A DNA stretch of 64,000 nucleotides from an uncultured Bacteroidota bacterium (GTDB lineage Bacteria; Bacteroidota; Bacteroidia; Bacteroidales; UBA12481), in contig CAINOB010000085.1 in NCBI GenBank assembly GCA_903851365.1, positions 1 to 64,000 of the forward strand, written 5' to 3'. Below are positions 16,203 to 23,987 of the stretch, piece after piece (position 1 is the first letter of the stretch; each line of letters begins with the position of its first letter). Position numbers and translations under genes: made by a program. The notes beneath the pieces are model-generated. The model saw only the letters and a list, made by a program, of their open reading frames with translations. It was not told where the DNA came from and made no database searches.

Positions 16203-17046
16203 AAATAGCTTTGTAAATACATAATAATTCATCCTTGATCTTGTCGAGGGCCTTTTCGCCGGCAGCCAGAATTTCGGGGAATTTTTCAATCTCCCAGAAG
16301 GAGATAAATCTCTCAAATTCCACTTTCATGTAAATAATTTCCGAATGATGCAGATCGATGGAGAGAGCCATCTGGTTAGCCGTGATCGTTTTTGCATTTA
16401 GCTTGCCGGTGTGCATGAGATTTTCGAAAATTCCCTGCGGATCCTGCTGAACCTTCTCAAGAAAGTCGACCACGATGATAATATCGATATCATGCTTGAT
16501 GGCCTGCATGATGGGTACCGGCGCAGTGTAAGCCCCGTCGAAAAGCCATCGTTCCCCGATTTTTATCGGAGGCAACAGTGGATAAATGGCGGATGAAGCA
16601 TATACACAATCCGCCAGCACTCCGGATTCCAGTCCGATACCTTCGCCAGTCTGAAAATCAGTGACCTGCAAAATAGTTTTGGTCTTCAGGTCCTCGAGCC
16701 GGGTATCGCCCCACAGCTCCTTCATGAATTTTTGAATCGGTCCGGCATGCACCAGGGCTGACGTTTTATCCATGCGGCCAAACGGGAGATTTCCAACAGC
16801 CAGAAAAGCCCTCCAGTTTGCCTTGAAGGTCGATTTTTTTAGTTTGGGCGCTACCTCGTACAGCATTTTCTCCGGAGTATATCCGGAAGCCCACAACGAT
16901 ACCATGATACTGCCGCCACTGCATCCCACGAGCAGTTCAACCGGAATATTCTGACTCTCCAGGAAGGAAATCAGGGGTATTGCCGAATAGGGTTTGATGC
17001 CTCCACCACCTAAAACCACGGCAACTTTCGGAATACGATTATTCAT
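16156..17046 (-). CDS. Patatin-like phospholipase
   Basis: 296 residues with all patatin marks: the oxyanion GGGGIKPY at 13-20, the nucleophile elbow GCSGGS with Ser43, and the catalytic Asp in FDGAY at about 170. There is no signal peptide, so it should act in the cytoplasm or on the inner membrane face as a lipid acyl hydrolase. The start at 17046 gives MNNRIPKVAVVLGGGG, the normal distance to the first motif. Its 3' end overlaps the CDF transporter gene by 47 bp, which indicates coupled expression. It begins 22 bp downstream of the GH92 gene stop, so it may also be read through from that operon. Confidence 0.9.
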   Translation of the reverse strand: MNNRIPKVAVVLGGGGIKPYSAIPLISFLESQNIPVELLVGCSGGSIMVSLWASGYTPEKMLYEVAPKLKKSTFKANWRAFLAVGNLPFGRMDKTSALVHAGPIQKFMKELWGDTRLEDLKTKTILQVTDFQTGEGIGLESGVLADCVYASSAIYPLLPPIKIGERWLFDGAYTAPVPIMQAIKHDIDIIIVVDFLEKVQQDPQGIFENLMHTGKLNAKTITANQMALSIDLHHSEIIYMKVEFERFISFWEIEKFPEILAAGEKALDKIKDELLCIYKAIYETNDAGNCRTEETD

Positions 17047-17068
17047 GATTTCAGATATTTTCTTTCAT

Positions 17069-20000
17069 TTATTTCAATTCCTGACCCGGCTTGTCACCCA
17101 TAACCAGTTCGAGAACGCCACCTGCAATTATATCCTGATGGCTGATCCAGCATTTGTTATAAGGTTTGCCGTTCAGTTTGGCGGATTGAATATAAACATT
17201 TGCCGATGAATTATTTAGCGCAATAATGGTAAAAACTTTTCCGGTGGCATATTTTGGATCGAGCTTTATATCAATCCGGTCGAAAACCGGACTGGTAATT
17301 TCATATCGGGTATCGCCCGGGCAAACCGGATGAATGCCACTTGCTGCGAGCACATACCATGCCGACATCTGTCCAACATCTTCATTCCCGACCAATCCCT
17401 CCACCGAATTATGATAGGCCCTGCGGCAAATTTCGCGGGTCCATTTCTGGGTGAGCCAGGGAGCACCGAGACGATTGAACATAAACGGCACCTGATGCAC
17501 CGGCTCGTTGGGATGATTGTAATAATCGTTCCACATCATATTATCCGGCGATTTCTCAAAGAAATTTTCAAGATCGGCGATGGTTTTTTCGCGTCCGCCC
17601 AGCAACCCGGCCAGTCCGTCGACATCATGCGGCACGAACCATCCCTGTTGATAAGGATTACTTTCCACCGAGCCGTAGCCCTGCTCCAGCCTGCCTTTTG
17701 CAGGCCAGGGTTCCCAGTTGCCATTTTTATCTTTCGGACGAAACCAGCCCTTTTCCGGATCGAAAATATTCCGGTAGCTCTGTGCCCGCTTACGGTACAG
17801 AGCCTCGTCGGCCGGCTTGCCCAAATATTTTGCAAACTCCGCCATGCACCACTCCGAATAGGCGTGCTCCAGAGTGGATGAAATATCGAACGAGTGACCC
17901 CGCTCACCGTTGCCGAATTTCTCCACGGAATTTATTGAATACTGATAGGCTTTATCGATATTGAAATTCCGGATTCCCTTGGTATAAGCATCAACAATCA
18001 CAGAAACTGCAGGATTTCCAAGCATGCAACCACTGTAAGCATTCAGGAATTCCCATCGCTCGAGATATTGTGTTTTATTCTGATCGGCGAGCTCAACCAG
18101 TGAGTTGATCATATCGTTGACCACCGATGGGTTGATAATTGTTTGTAACGGAAACTGGCTCCGGAAAACATCCCAACCGCTAAAGATCGTGCGTTTGGTG
18201 AAATTCCCTGTCTGGTGAATCTGCCCGTCGCCACCCGGATATTTTCCATCGACATCGCCAAAAGCCCGGGGATCGATCATGGTATGATAAAGGGCCGTGT
18301 AGAATATTGTTTTTTCTTCCTCGGTACCTCCCTGAACACTGACCTTGCCAAGGGCCTCATTCCACATTTCTTTGGCGTTTTTCCTGACCTGATCAAAGTC
18401 CCAGCCGGTAATATCTGCCTCCAGATTTTTCCGGGCACCCTCCATGCTGACGAACGAAATTCCCGTTTTCAGCAGAACCTGTTCATTGGAGCCTGTTGCG
18501 AATTCGGTATAAAATCCGAGGTGTTTGCCCTGTTTTTCCTTGCAACCCTTAATGATTTCAGCATTTGCGGTGATTTTCTGAAATTCCGCACTTTCGGTGA
18601 ATTCACGGCGGCGGTTGGTCCCATCCGGGATTTTGGCGCTCCAGACTCCGATATTGGTCAGCGGTTTGTTGAATTGGGCATAAAAGTAAACGGTGTAATC
18701 CGGTTTACCACCACCGTTACCCCAGCCGCCACCCTCGGGCGTACATTTCATCCAGCCCTGTATCGTGTTATCGTCCAGAACTTTCACATATTGCTCCACG
18801 GAGGTGCCGCCAACGCGACGGGCCAGATCGATCTGAATTCTTGAAGTTTTATTTTCCGGAAAGGTAAACCGCAACATGCCGCTGTGGGGTGCCGCTGTGG
18901 CCTCCGCCTTGATATGGTTATCGGTAAGTTCAACGGAATAATAGCCTGCCTGAGCCTTTTCGCTGGCTTTGTCATAAGTGGAGCGATATCCTGCAACGAC
19001 AGTATCCTCCTTACCTGAATTGGTTTTCAAGGGCCCGGCGGTAGGCATAACCAGGAAATTGCCCAGATCGCCATACCATCCGATACCACTCATATGGGTA
19101 AAGGCAAAGCCCTCGATCGTGGTGTGTTCGTAACTGTAACCCGGACCGTTATCGCCCCCGGTGATAGTATTCGGACTTACCTGCACCAGTCCGAACGGGG
19201 TGGCTGCGCCGGGGAAGGTTTTTCCCAGTCCGTGAGCCACACCAGCCTTGCCGATATTCGTGCTGGCTCCGATAAACGGATTAACGTAATCGGCAGGAGA
19301 CTTTATTTTATAAGGCTGATTGGCTTGTTGCTTAATAATGGTTTGCGTGGCAGGAACCGATTTTCCCTTCACTTTTCCCAAAAGCTTTAACAACGTTGGT
19401 TCCACAGCTGATACCCAGGCCTCAGCTCCGGCGCCATTCGGATGAATCAGGTCGGGCATCAGGTCGGTATCAATGGTACCATCCGGACGTAAAAAAACGT
19501 TATTCAGGTCGAGCCAGAAAACCTGTTTGTCATCGGCCAGCTTAGCGGTCATTTCGCCAGCCTTCAGGGTAGCTTCCATGGCTTTTGCCGACCGGTTATA
19601 CTTGCGGTGATAAGGGGTGATATCGCCCGGGCCTCCGCAGATGAAAATTCGCAGAATCAGAATTTTAGTGGTTGGGTGACGTTGCTTTATCAGGTCGATA
19701 ATCGCCTTTGTTCCGGCAAAGACCTCTTCAGCGGTATGGGTTTTCGGATAATGCTGGTCGTCGAGATTATTTGTGCCAATCAGGAGCATCGCCACTTTTG
19801 GCGAGCGCGACTGATCGAGTTCGCCGTTTTGCAGGTTCCAAAGGATATTCTCTGTTCTATAGCCAGAATAACCAAGGTTGATAGCGTTGAGCGGTACCAG
19901 ATGCTTTTCCCACACTGCCTTTAGTGGTTTCCATTCATCGCCTTCGCCCTCGAGTGTTTCGGTTATGCTGTTACCGATCAGGAAAAGATCGTAATTACCC

Positions 20001-20137
20001 GATTTTATGGCTGCAACTTTTCGGTCGTGCCGGGGGTTGGATGCGGGGGTGGGAAAGTCGGCATCGCCGGGTTTTTGGGCATGCGCGGGTATCGCCAGGG
20101 AGGCGAAGAGGAGGAGGATCAGTGTGAGATACTTCAT
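17069..20137 (-). CDS. SGNH-hydrolase / GH92 alpha-mannosidase fusion, exported
   Basis: 1022 residues from ATG at 20137; an earlier ATG (20170) would lie in the intercistronic repeat. Signal peptide: MKYLTLILLLFASLAIPAHAQ. Residues about 30-265 form an SGNH/GDSL-like esterase domain: block I LIGNSITE (Ser57), block III GTNN near 126, and the DLIHPNG Asp/His block near 231. From about 295 a complete GH92 domain follows (YVNPFIGASTN; GKTFPGAATPFGLVQVSP; FSGWDVFRSQFPL; GNEDVGQMSAWYVLAASG). GH92 enzymes are Ca-dependent exo-alpha-mannosidases on N-glycans or yeast mannan. The added esterase could remove acyl groups first. It is last of three genes separated only by hairpin repeats. Confidence 0.92.
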   Translation of the reverse strand: MKYLTLILLLFASLAIPAHAQKPGDADFPTPASNPRHDRKVAAIKSGNYDLFLIGNSITETLEGEGDEWKPLKAVWEKHLVPLNAINLGYSGYRTENILWNLQNGELDQSRSPKVAMLLIGTNNLDDQHYPKTHTAEEVFAGTKAIIDLIKQRHPTTKILILRIFICGGPGDITPYHRKYNRSAKAMEATLKAGEMTAKLADDKQVFWLDLNNVFLRPDGTIDTDLMPDLIHPNGAGAEAWVSAVEPTLLKLLGKVKGKSVPATQTIIKQQANQPYKIKSPADYVNPFIGASTNIGKAGVAHGLGKTFPGAATPFGLVQVSPNTITGGDNGPGYSYEHTTIEGFAFTHMSGIGWYGDLGNFLVMPTAGPLKTNSGKEDTVVAGYRSTYDKASEKAQAGYYSVELTDNHIKAEATAAPHSGMLRFTFPENKTSRIQIDLARRVGGTSVEQYVKVLDDNTIQGWMKCTPEGGGWGNGGGKPDYTVYFYAQFNKPLTNIGVWSAKIPDGTNRRREFTESAEFQKITANAEIIKGCKEKQGKHLGFYTEFATGSNEQVLLKTGISFVSMEGARKNLEADITGWDFDQVRKNAKEMWNEALGKVSVQGGTEEEKTIFYTALYHTMIDPRAFGDVDGKYPGGDGQIHQTGNFTKRTIFSGWDVFRSQFPLQTIINPSVVNDMINSLVELADQNKTQYLERWEFLNAYSGCMLGNPAVSVIVDAYTKGIRNFNIDKAYQYSINSVEKFGNGERGHSFDISSTLEHAYSEWCMAEFAKYLGKPADEALYRKRAQSYRNIFDPEKGWFRPKDKNGNWEPWPAKGRLEQGYGSVESNPYQQGWFVPHDVDGLAGLLGGREKTIADLENFFEKSPDNMMWNDYYNHPNEPVHQVPFMFNRLGAPWLTQKWTREICRRAYHNSVEGLVGNEDVGQMSAWYVLAASGIHPVCPGDTRYEITSPVFDRIDIKLDPKYATGKVFTIIALNNSSANVYIQSAKLNGKPYNKCWISHQDIIAGGVLELVMGDKPGQELK

Positions 20138-20163
20138 AATCAAAGTGTTGTGAGAAAAAGTAT

Positions 20164-20298
20164 AGGGCAAGAGGGCAAAAGGGCAAGAAGGCAGGAAGGA
20201 AAGTCAAAAGATAAAATCATAAGGCGCACTTATTCAGATTATTACTTATTTCTTAAAGCTTTCCTTTTTGCCTTCTTGCCTTTCTGCCCTCCTGCCCT
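20164..20298. repeat. Intercistronic long hairpin repeat, copy B
   Basis: Left arm 20164-20203 (units like GGGCAAGA/GGGCAAAA) and right arm 20259-20298 (CCTTTTTGCCTTCTTGCC-type) are inverted copies of about 40 bp around a 55-bp AT-rich loop. The stop codon of the glycosidase gene (20297-20299) is at the arm's end. The other arm ends 27 bp before the GH92 ATG. The loop shares AAGATAAAATCATAAG and GATTATTACTTA with copy C. Confidence 0.8.
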
Positions 20299-22348
20299 AA
20301 AGCGATATCGCGATCGAGCCTTTGCCGTTCCATTTGCGGACGATCGGGGCTTTACCGGCGCGGTTGATGGTGACGATCGTTTTGGATCCGTCGCGTTTCA
20401 CCACGATATCGAACGTATTGCCAAAAGCATTGATCTTGTTCAGTGCCATTTCGTTCCACCCATCGGGCAGTTTCGGGGAAATTGTGAAAGAGTGCAAGCC
20501 GGTCGGTCGCAGTCCGAACATTCCCTCAGTGATTACGCGGCAATAGAGTGCCGACTCCCCGGAGAGCTGTTTCTGGTCGCCCTCGGGATAGGCCTCCACC
20601 GGATAGGGCACATGCACGCCAAGCAATCTCCTTTCGGAATATTTTTTCAGGTAATCCAGCGCTTTTGTCGGCTCGCCCGCGGCAAAAACACCCCGAAGGC
20701 CGTACAGCGTTGAGCGATCCCAGAAAGTCTTGTCACCAGCCTGCGTGGCTAATCCGTCGGCCGTCCAGAGACGGGGCGAAAAAAGGGCTTCTATGGTGCC
20801 TGCAGCGCGGTCGTAAATCCCAACGGTCAGCGGCATGCAGATCCATGAGCGAAGCACAACGTTTTCTTTATAATACCGATAGGTGTCGAACCCCTCCACT
20901 CGGGCGCCGAAATACTTGCCGATGGCGGTTTTCAGCCGGATGGCCTGCTTCATATAATCATCGGCGAGCTGCTGTGGCTTGCCAAGCTCGTGGCACAGCA
21001 TGGAGGCCGAAAGGAGGGCATCGTAATAGAGGCTGCTGGTGCACAGGTTGGCCGTCCCTGCCGGAAAGCGGCCTTCCAGCTCGTCGCTGTCGGAGTTCAC
21101 CACCCCATCTGAATTTACTTTCCTGCTACTGAACTCGAGGCAATACTCAATGAGAGGCCATAGTTCTTTTGCTACCGCGATATTTCCCGTGGCCAGTGCA
21201 AAGCGTGATGCTCCATAGGCAATCATGGCCTGATCGCCCCGGTCGCCGGCACCATCCCAAAAGTCGATCCCCTCAGCGATAATTGAGCTTGGGATTGGCT
21301 TATACTGGGGGTTCATGAATTTCGCGAACCAGCGATAAGCATTCAGGGCAGCCTCCTCGCCGAGTTTACTTCCTGCATAGCCGAACCATGGTCCGGTGTA
21401 TTCCGCCTGATCATTTGCCCAGATAGCGGCATGGTAGCGGAACCCTCCCGGGGAGTTGATAAAACCGTTTTTCGTCTTGAAAATACTCTCTCCAACCCTC
21501 TGCCGGGCAAAGGCAAATGCTGTATTCAATACGGCATCCGGGGTCACGAGCTGCATCTGATTCTTTATGGAGTTGACCAGACTTATCCGCTTGCTTAGCT
21601 CATTATCAAGGTTGATTTTGATCAGTGATTCCCCGTTTCGCACGGCCTGATAAACCACTGCGAACACCACTGAATCTCCTGGCTGGAGCGATTTTACCCC
21701 ATCATTTAAGGTATAAGTATAAACAGATAGTGGCCCGGCAGTGCTGTGAAGGGTATCAACCCTCATTTCCTTGAAATTGTATTCCATCGATACATTGCAC
21801 GCCTTTTTATCGGAATTGATAAACACATATTTCTCGATGGCGGCGGGCAGATCGGCAGAGGGTAAAAGGGTTCGCTTACAGATCAGCTTATTGGTGATGC
21901 CTGTGCGGTCGCTTTTTTGCAGATTGCTGACTATCTGCATGATGCCACTGTGATTGATCAAGATAACTTTTTCGTTTAATCCGGGATTCTGGTAGCCATT
22001 GATGAGGCTCGGTTTCATCGGGGTCATATTCAGGAAGAAGCGCGGAAGATCACAGGCAGTGAAGCTCAACATGAGTGTGCCATGTGTATCGTTGGGCTTT
22101 AAACGGAAATTCGGAAAGATTACCGTCCGCACGAGATCAGGGTTCTGGGCACTGTCGACTGCATAACGAACATGCAAAGAAATCTGCTGACCGCTCATTT
22201 CGATATGGTCAAAGTGCGGATCGCCGGGTTTAATAGTCCATTCGATACTTCCATTGTTTAGGATGTGCCAGCGGCTGGCTTTTTCCTGGGCTGGCAGGAT
22301 GATGGGGGTCAGGAGTGCGAAGGCGAGAGAGAGGGTTCTGAGGTTCAT
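20297..22348 (-). CDS. Six-hairpin glycosidase-like protein, exported
   Basis: 683 residues from ATG at 22348 (MNLRTLSLAFALLTPIILPAQ, a good signal peptide). The frame stays open to an ATG at 22453, but that extension is the repeat read as protein. An N-terminal beta-sandwich (about 25-270) is followed by an (alpha/alpha)6 barrel: FINSPGGFRYHAAIWANDQ, AEGIDFWDGAGDRGDQAMIAYGASRFAL, DSDELEGRFPAGTANLCTSSLYYDALLSA. A short C-terminal beta domain ends IVRKWNGKGSIAISL. The layout matches six-hairpin glycosidases such as GH78/GH65/GH95-like enzymes, but I cannot assign a family. The acidic residues in DGAGDRGDQ and DSDELEG are candidate catalytic groups. It is located between a sugar porter and a GH92 enzyme. 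Confidence 0.7.
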   Translation of the reverse strand: MNLRTLSLAFALLTPIILPAQEKASRWHILNNGSIEWTIKPGDPHFDHIEMSGQQISLHVRYAVDSAQNPDLVRTVIFPNFRLKPNDTHGTLMLSFTACDLPRFFLNMTPMKPSLINGYQNPGLNEKVILINHSGIMQIVSNLQKSDRTGITNKLICKRTLLPSADLPAAIEKYVFINSDKKACNVSMEYNFKEMRVDTLHSTAGPLSVYTYTLNDGVKSLQPGDSVVFAVVYQAVRNGESLIKINLDNELSKRISLVNSIKNQMQLVTPDAVLNTAFAFARQRVGESIFKTKNGFINSPGGFRYHAAIWANDQAEYTGPWFGYAGSKLGEEAALNAYRWFAKFMNPQYKPIPSSIIAEGIDFWDGAGDRGDQAMIAYGASRFALATGNIAVAKELWPLIEYCLEFSSRKVNSDGVVNSDSDELEGRFPAGTANLCTSSLYYDALLSASMLCHELGKPQQLADDYMKQAIRLKTAIGKYFGARVEGFDTYRYYKENVVLRSWICMPLTVGIYDRAAGTIEALFSPRLWTADGLATQAGDKTFWDRSTLYGLRGVFAAGEPTKALDYLKKYSERRLLGVHVPYPVEAYPEGDQKQLSGESALYCRVITEGMFGLRPTGLHSFTISPKLPDGWNEMALNKINAFGNTFDIVVKRDGSKTIVTINRAGKAPIVRKWNGKGSIAISL

Positions 22349-22386
22349 GGGGAGGTGTATAGGTTGATTAGCAGAACTTGAATAAG

Positions 22387-22533
22387 ATAGGGCAGGAGGG
22401 CAAGAGGGCAAGAGGGCAAGAGGGCAGGAAAGAAAGGCAAAAGATAAAATCATAAGTCACTCTTAATCTGATTATTACTTACTGATTTAATACTTTACTT
22501 TTTGCCTTTCTGCCCTCTTGCCTTTTTGCCTTA
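22387..22533. repeat. Intercistronic long hairpin repeat, copy C
   Basis: Left arm 22387-22440 holds three GGGCAAGA octads in a row. Right arm 22494-22533 is its inverse (CTTTTTGCC / CTGCCCTC units). The sugar porter stop TAA (22531-22533) is the end of the right arm, and the left arm ends 39 bp before the glycosidase ATG. Arms and loop are in the same order and orientation as copy B. Confidence 0.8.
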
Positions 22534-23952
22534 TTTGGTCCAGAAGCGTTCGATTTCCTCCAGCGATTTGCCCTTGGTTTCGGGTACCCATTTCCACATG
22601 AAGAAAGCAGCAAGCAGACCCATCACGGCATAGATCCAATAGGCAAATCCGTGGTGGAACGTATTCGTGAGCGTGGTATTGTTATTCAGCATCGGGAAGG
22701 TCCACGATACAAGGAAATTGGCGATCCACATGGCAGCCACAGTGAAAGCCATTGCGCGGCCTCTGATTTTATTGGGAAAGAGCTCTGAAAGGAGAACCCA
22801 AACTACTGGTCCCCAGGAGAAGGCGAAACAGGCAACATAACCCAGCATGGCAATCATCGCAGTAATGCCGAGCTTATCAAAATAGAAACAGCAGCCAAGC
22901 AGCAGCATGAAAAATGCCATGCCGATACCACCGGCGATCTGCAAGGTTTTTCGTCCGAATTTATCCACGGAGTATATCGCCAATACGGTGAATGACAGAT
23001 TAATGACGCCGACGATTATTGTTTGCATCAGCGCAACATTGGTTCCCGAGCCCATATTCTTGAAAATTTCCGGGGCATAATAGAGCACCACATTGATTCC
23101 CACAAACTGTTGAAACACAGATAACATCAATCCTACAATAATCACCAGGGATCCGAAGCTGAACAACTTTCCGGTTGTGGTTTCCAGCGTCTCCTTGATT
23201 TCGGCCATGATGGTTTTTGCTACCGATGGGCCATTGATTCGGGTTAGAACCCGGAGTGCTTCGTCGTCCTGATTTTTCAGGGCTAGATATCTGGGCGTTT
23301 CCGGAACGAATAAAAGCAGTAGCAGAAACATTAAGGCTGGTACTGCTTCCGAGGCAAACATCCAGCGCCACCCAATGCGGTTGATCCAGCTGTCGTTACC
23401 GTGACCGGCAATACTGAAGTTGACGAAATAGACTACCAGCATACCGAAAATGATGGCAAACTGGTTCCAGGAAACCAACTTTCCCCGGATACTAGCCGGG
23501 GAGATTTCGGCAATATACATCGGCGACAGCACGGAAGCCAGGCCAACACCAATACCGCAGATAATACGGTAGATAATGAAATGGACCATAAAGGTTTCAT
23601 CGGCTGTACCGATCGGTCGGAAAAACATTTCGGGCATAGCCGATCCGAGTGCAGAGAAAAGAAACAAAAAAGCGGCAAGGATAAGTCCCCTTTTCCTGCC
23701 AAGCTTCAGGCTCACCAGACCGCCGCTGATGCCGCCAATGATGCATCCGATCAAAGCCGATGACACCAGGAACCCGTGCCAGCTGTTGGCCACCGTTTCT
23801 GACCAGTGATGGGGATCGATAAATACAACTTTTAGGGAACTTACGGTACCTGAGATAACGGCGGTATCGTATCCGAATAGAAGGCCGCCGAGCGTTGCCA
23901 CAAAAGTTATCGCAGCAATGTACCACATCCGGCTGTTTTTTGAATCCTGCAT
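22531..23952 (-). CDS. Sugar porter (MFS, XylE-like proton symporter)
   Basis: 473 residues with twelve membrane segments. Sugar-porter signatures are complete: GGLLFGYDTAVISG in TM1, the loop LGRKRG after TM2, RIICGIGVGLASVLSPMYIAEISPASIRGKLVS, PETPRYLALK in the central loop, QQFVGINVVLYYAPEIF in TM7, and the C-terminal PETKGKSLEEIERFW. This matches D-xylose/glucose/galactose proton symporters in the inner membrane. It lies first in a minus-strand set with a six-hairpin glycosidase and a GH92 mannosidase, so it probably takes up the monosaccharide they release. Its stop codon lies inside the hairpin repeat C. The C-terminal residues are not affected. Confidence 0.92.
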   Translation of the reverse strand: MQDSKNSRMWYIAAITFVATLGGLLFGYDTAVISGTVSSLKVVFIDPHHWSETVANSWHGFLVSSALIGCIIGGISGGLVSLKLGRKRGLILAAFLFLFSALGSAMPEMFFRPIGTADETFMVHFIIYRIICGIGVGLASVLSPMYIAEISPASIRGKLVSWNQFAIIFGMLVVYFVNFSIAGHGNDSWINRIGWRWMFASEAVPALMFLLLLLFVPETPRYLALKNQDDEALRVLTRINGPSVAKTIMAEIKETLETTTGKLFSFGSLVIIVGLMLSVFQQFVGINVVLYYAPEIFKNMGSGTNVALMQTIIVGVINLSFTVLAIYSVDKFGRKTLQIAGGIGMAFFMLLLGCCFYFDKLGITAMIAMLGYVACFAFSWGPVVWVLLSELFPNKIRGRAMAFTVAAMWIANFLVSWTFPMLNNNTTLTNTFHHGFAYWIYAVMGLLAAFFMWKWVPETKGKSLEEIERFWTK

Positions 23953-23987
23953 GGTTTAGGAGTGTCTGTTATTAATTGGAAAGATTA

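Noticed and set aside
16203-16316. 38-codon extension of the CDF transporter
   Set aside because: It would increase the overlap with the patatin gene to 161 bp and adds no family sequence.
20138-20170. 11-codon extension of the SGNH-GH92 gene
   Set aside because: It begins in the repeat arm, and the downstream ATG gives a clean signal peptide.
22349-22453. 35-codon N-terminal extension of the six-hairpin glycosidase
   Set aside because: It is the hairpin repeat read as protein; a standard signal peptide starts at 22348.
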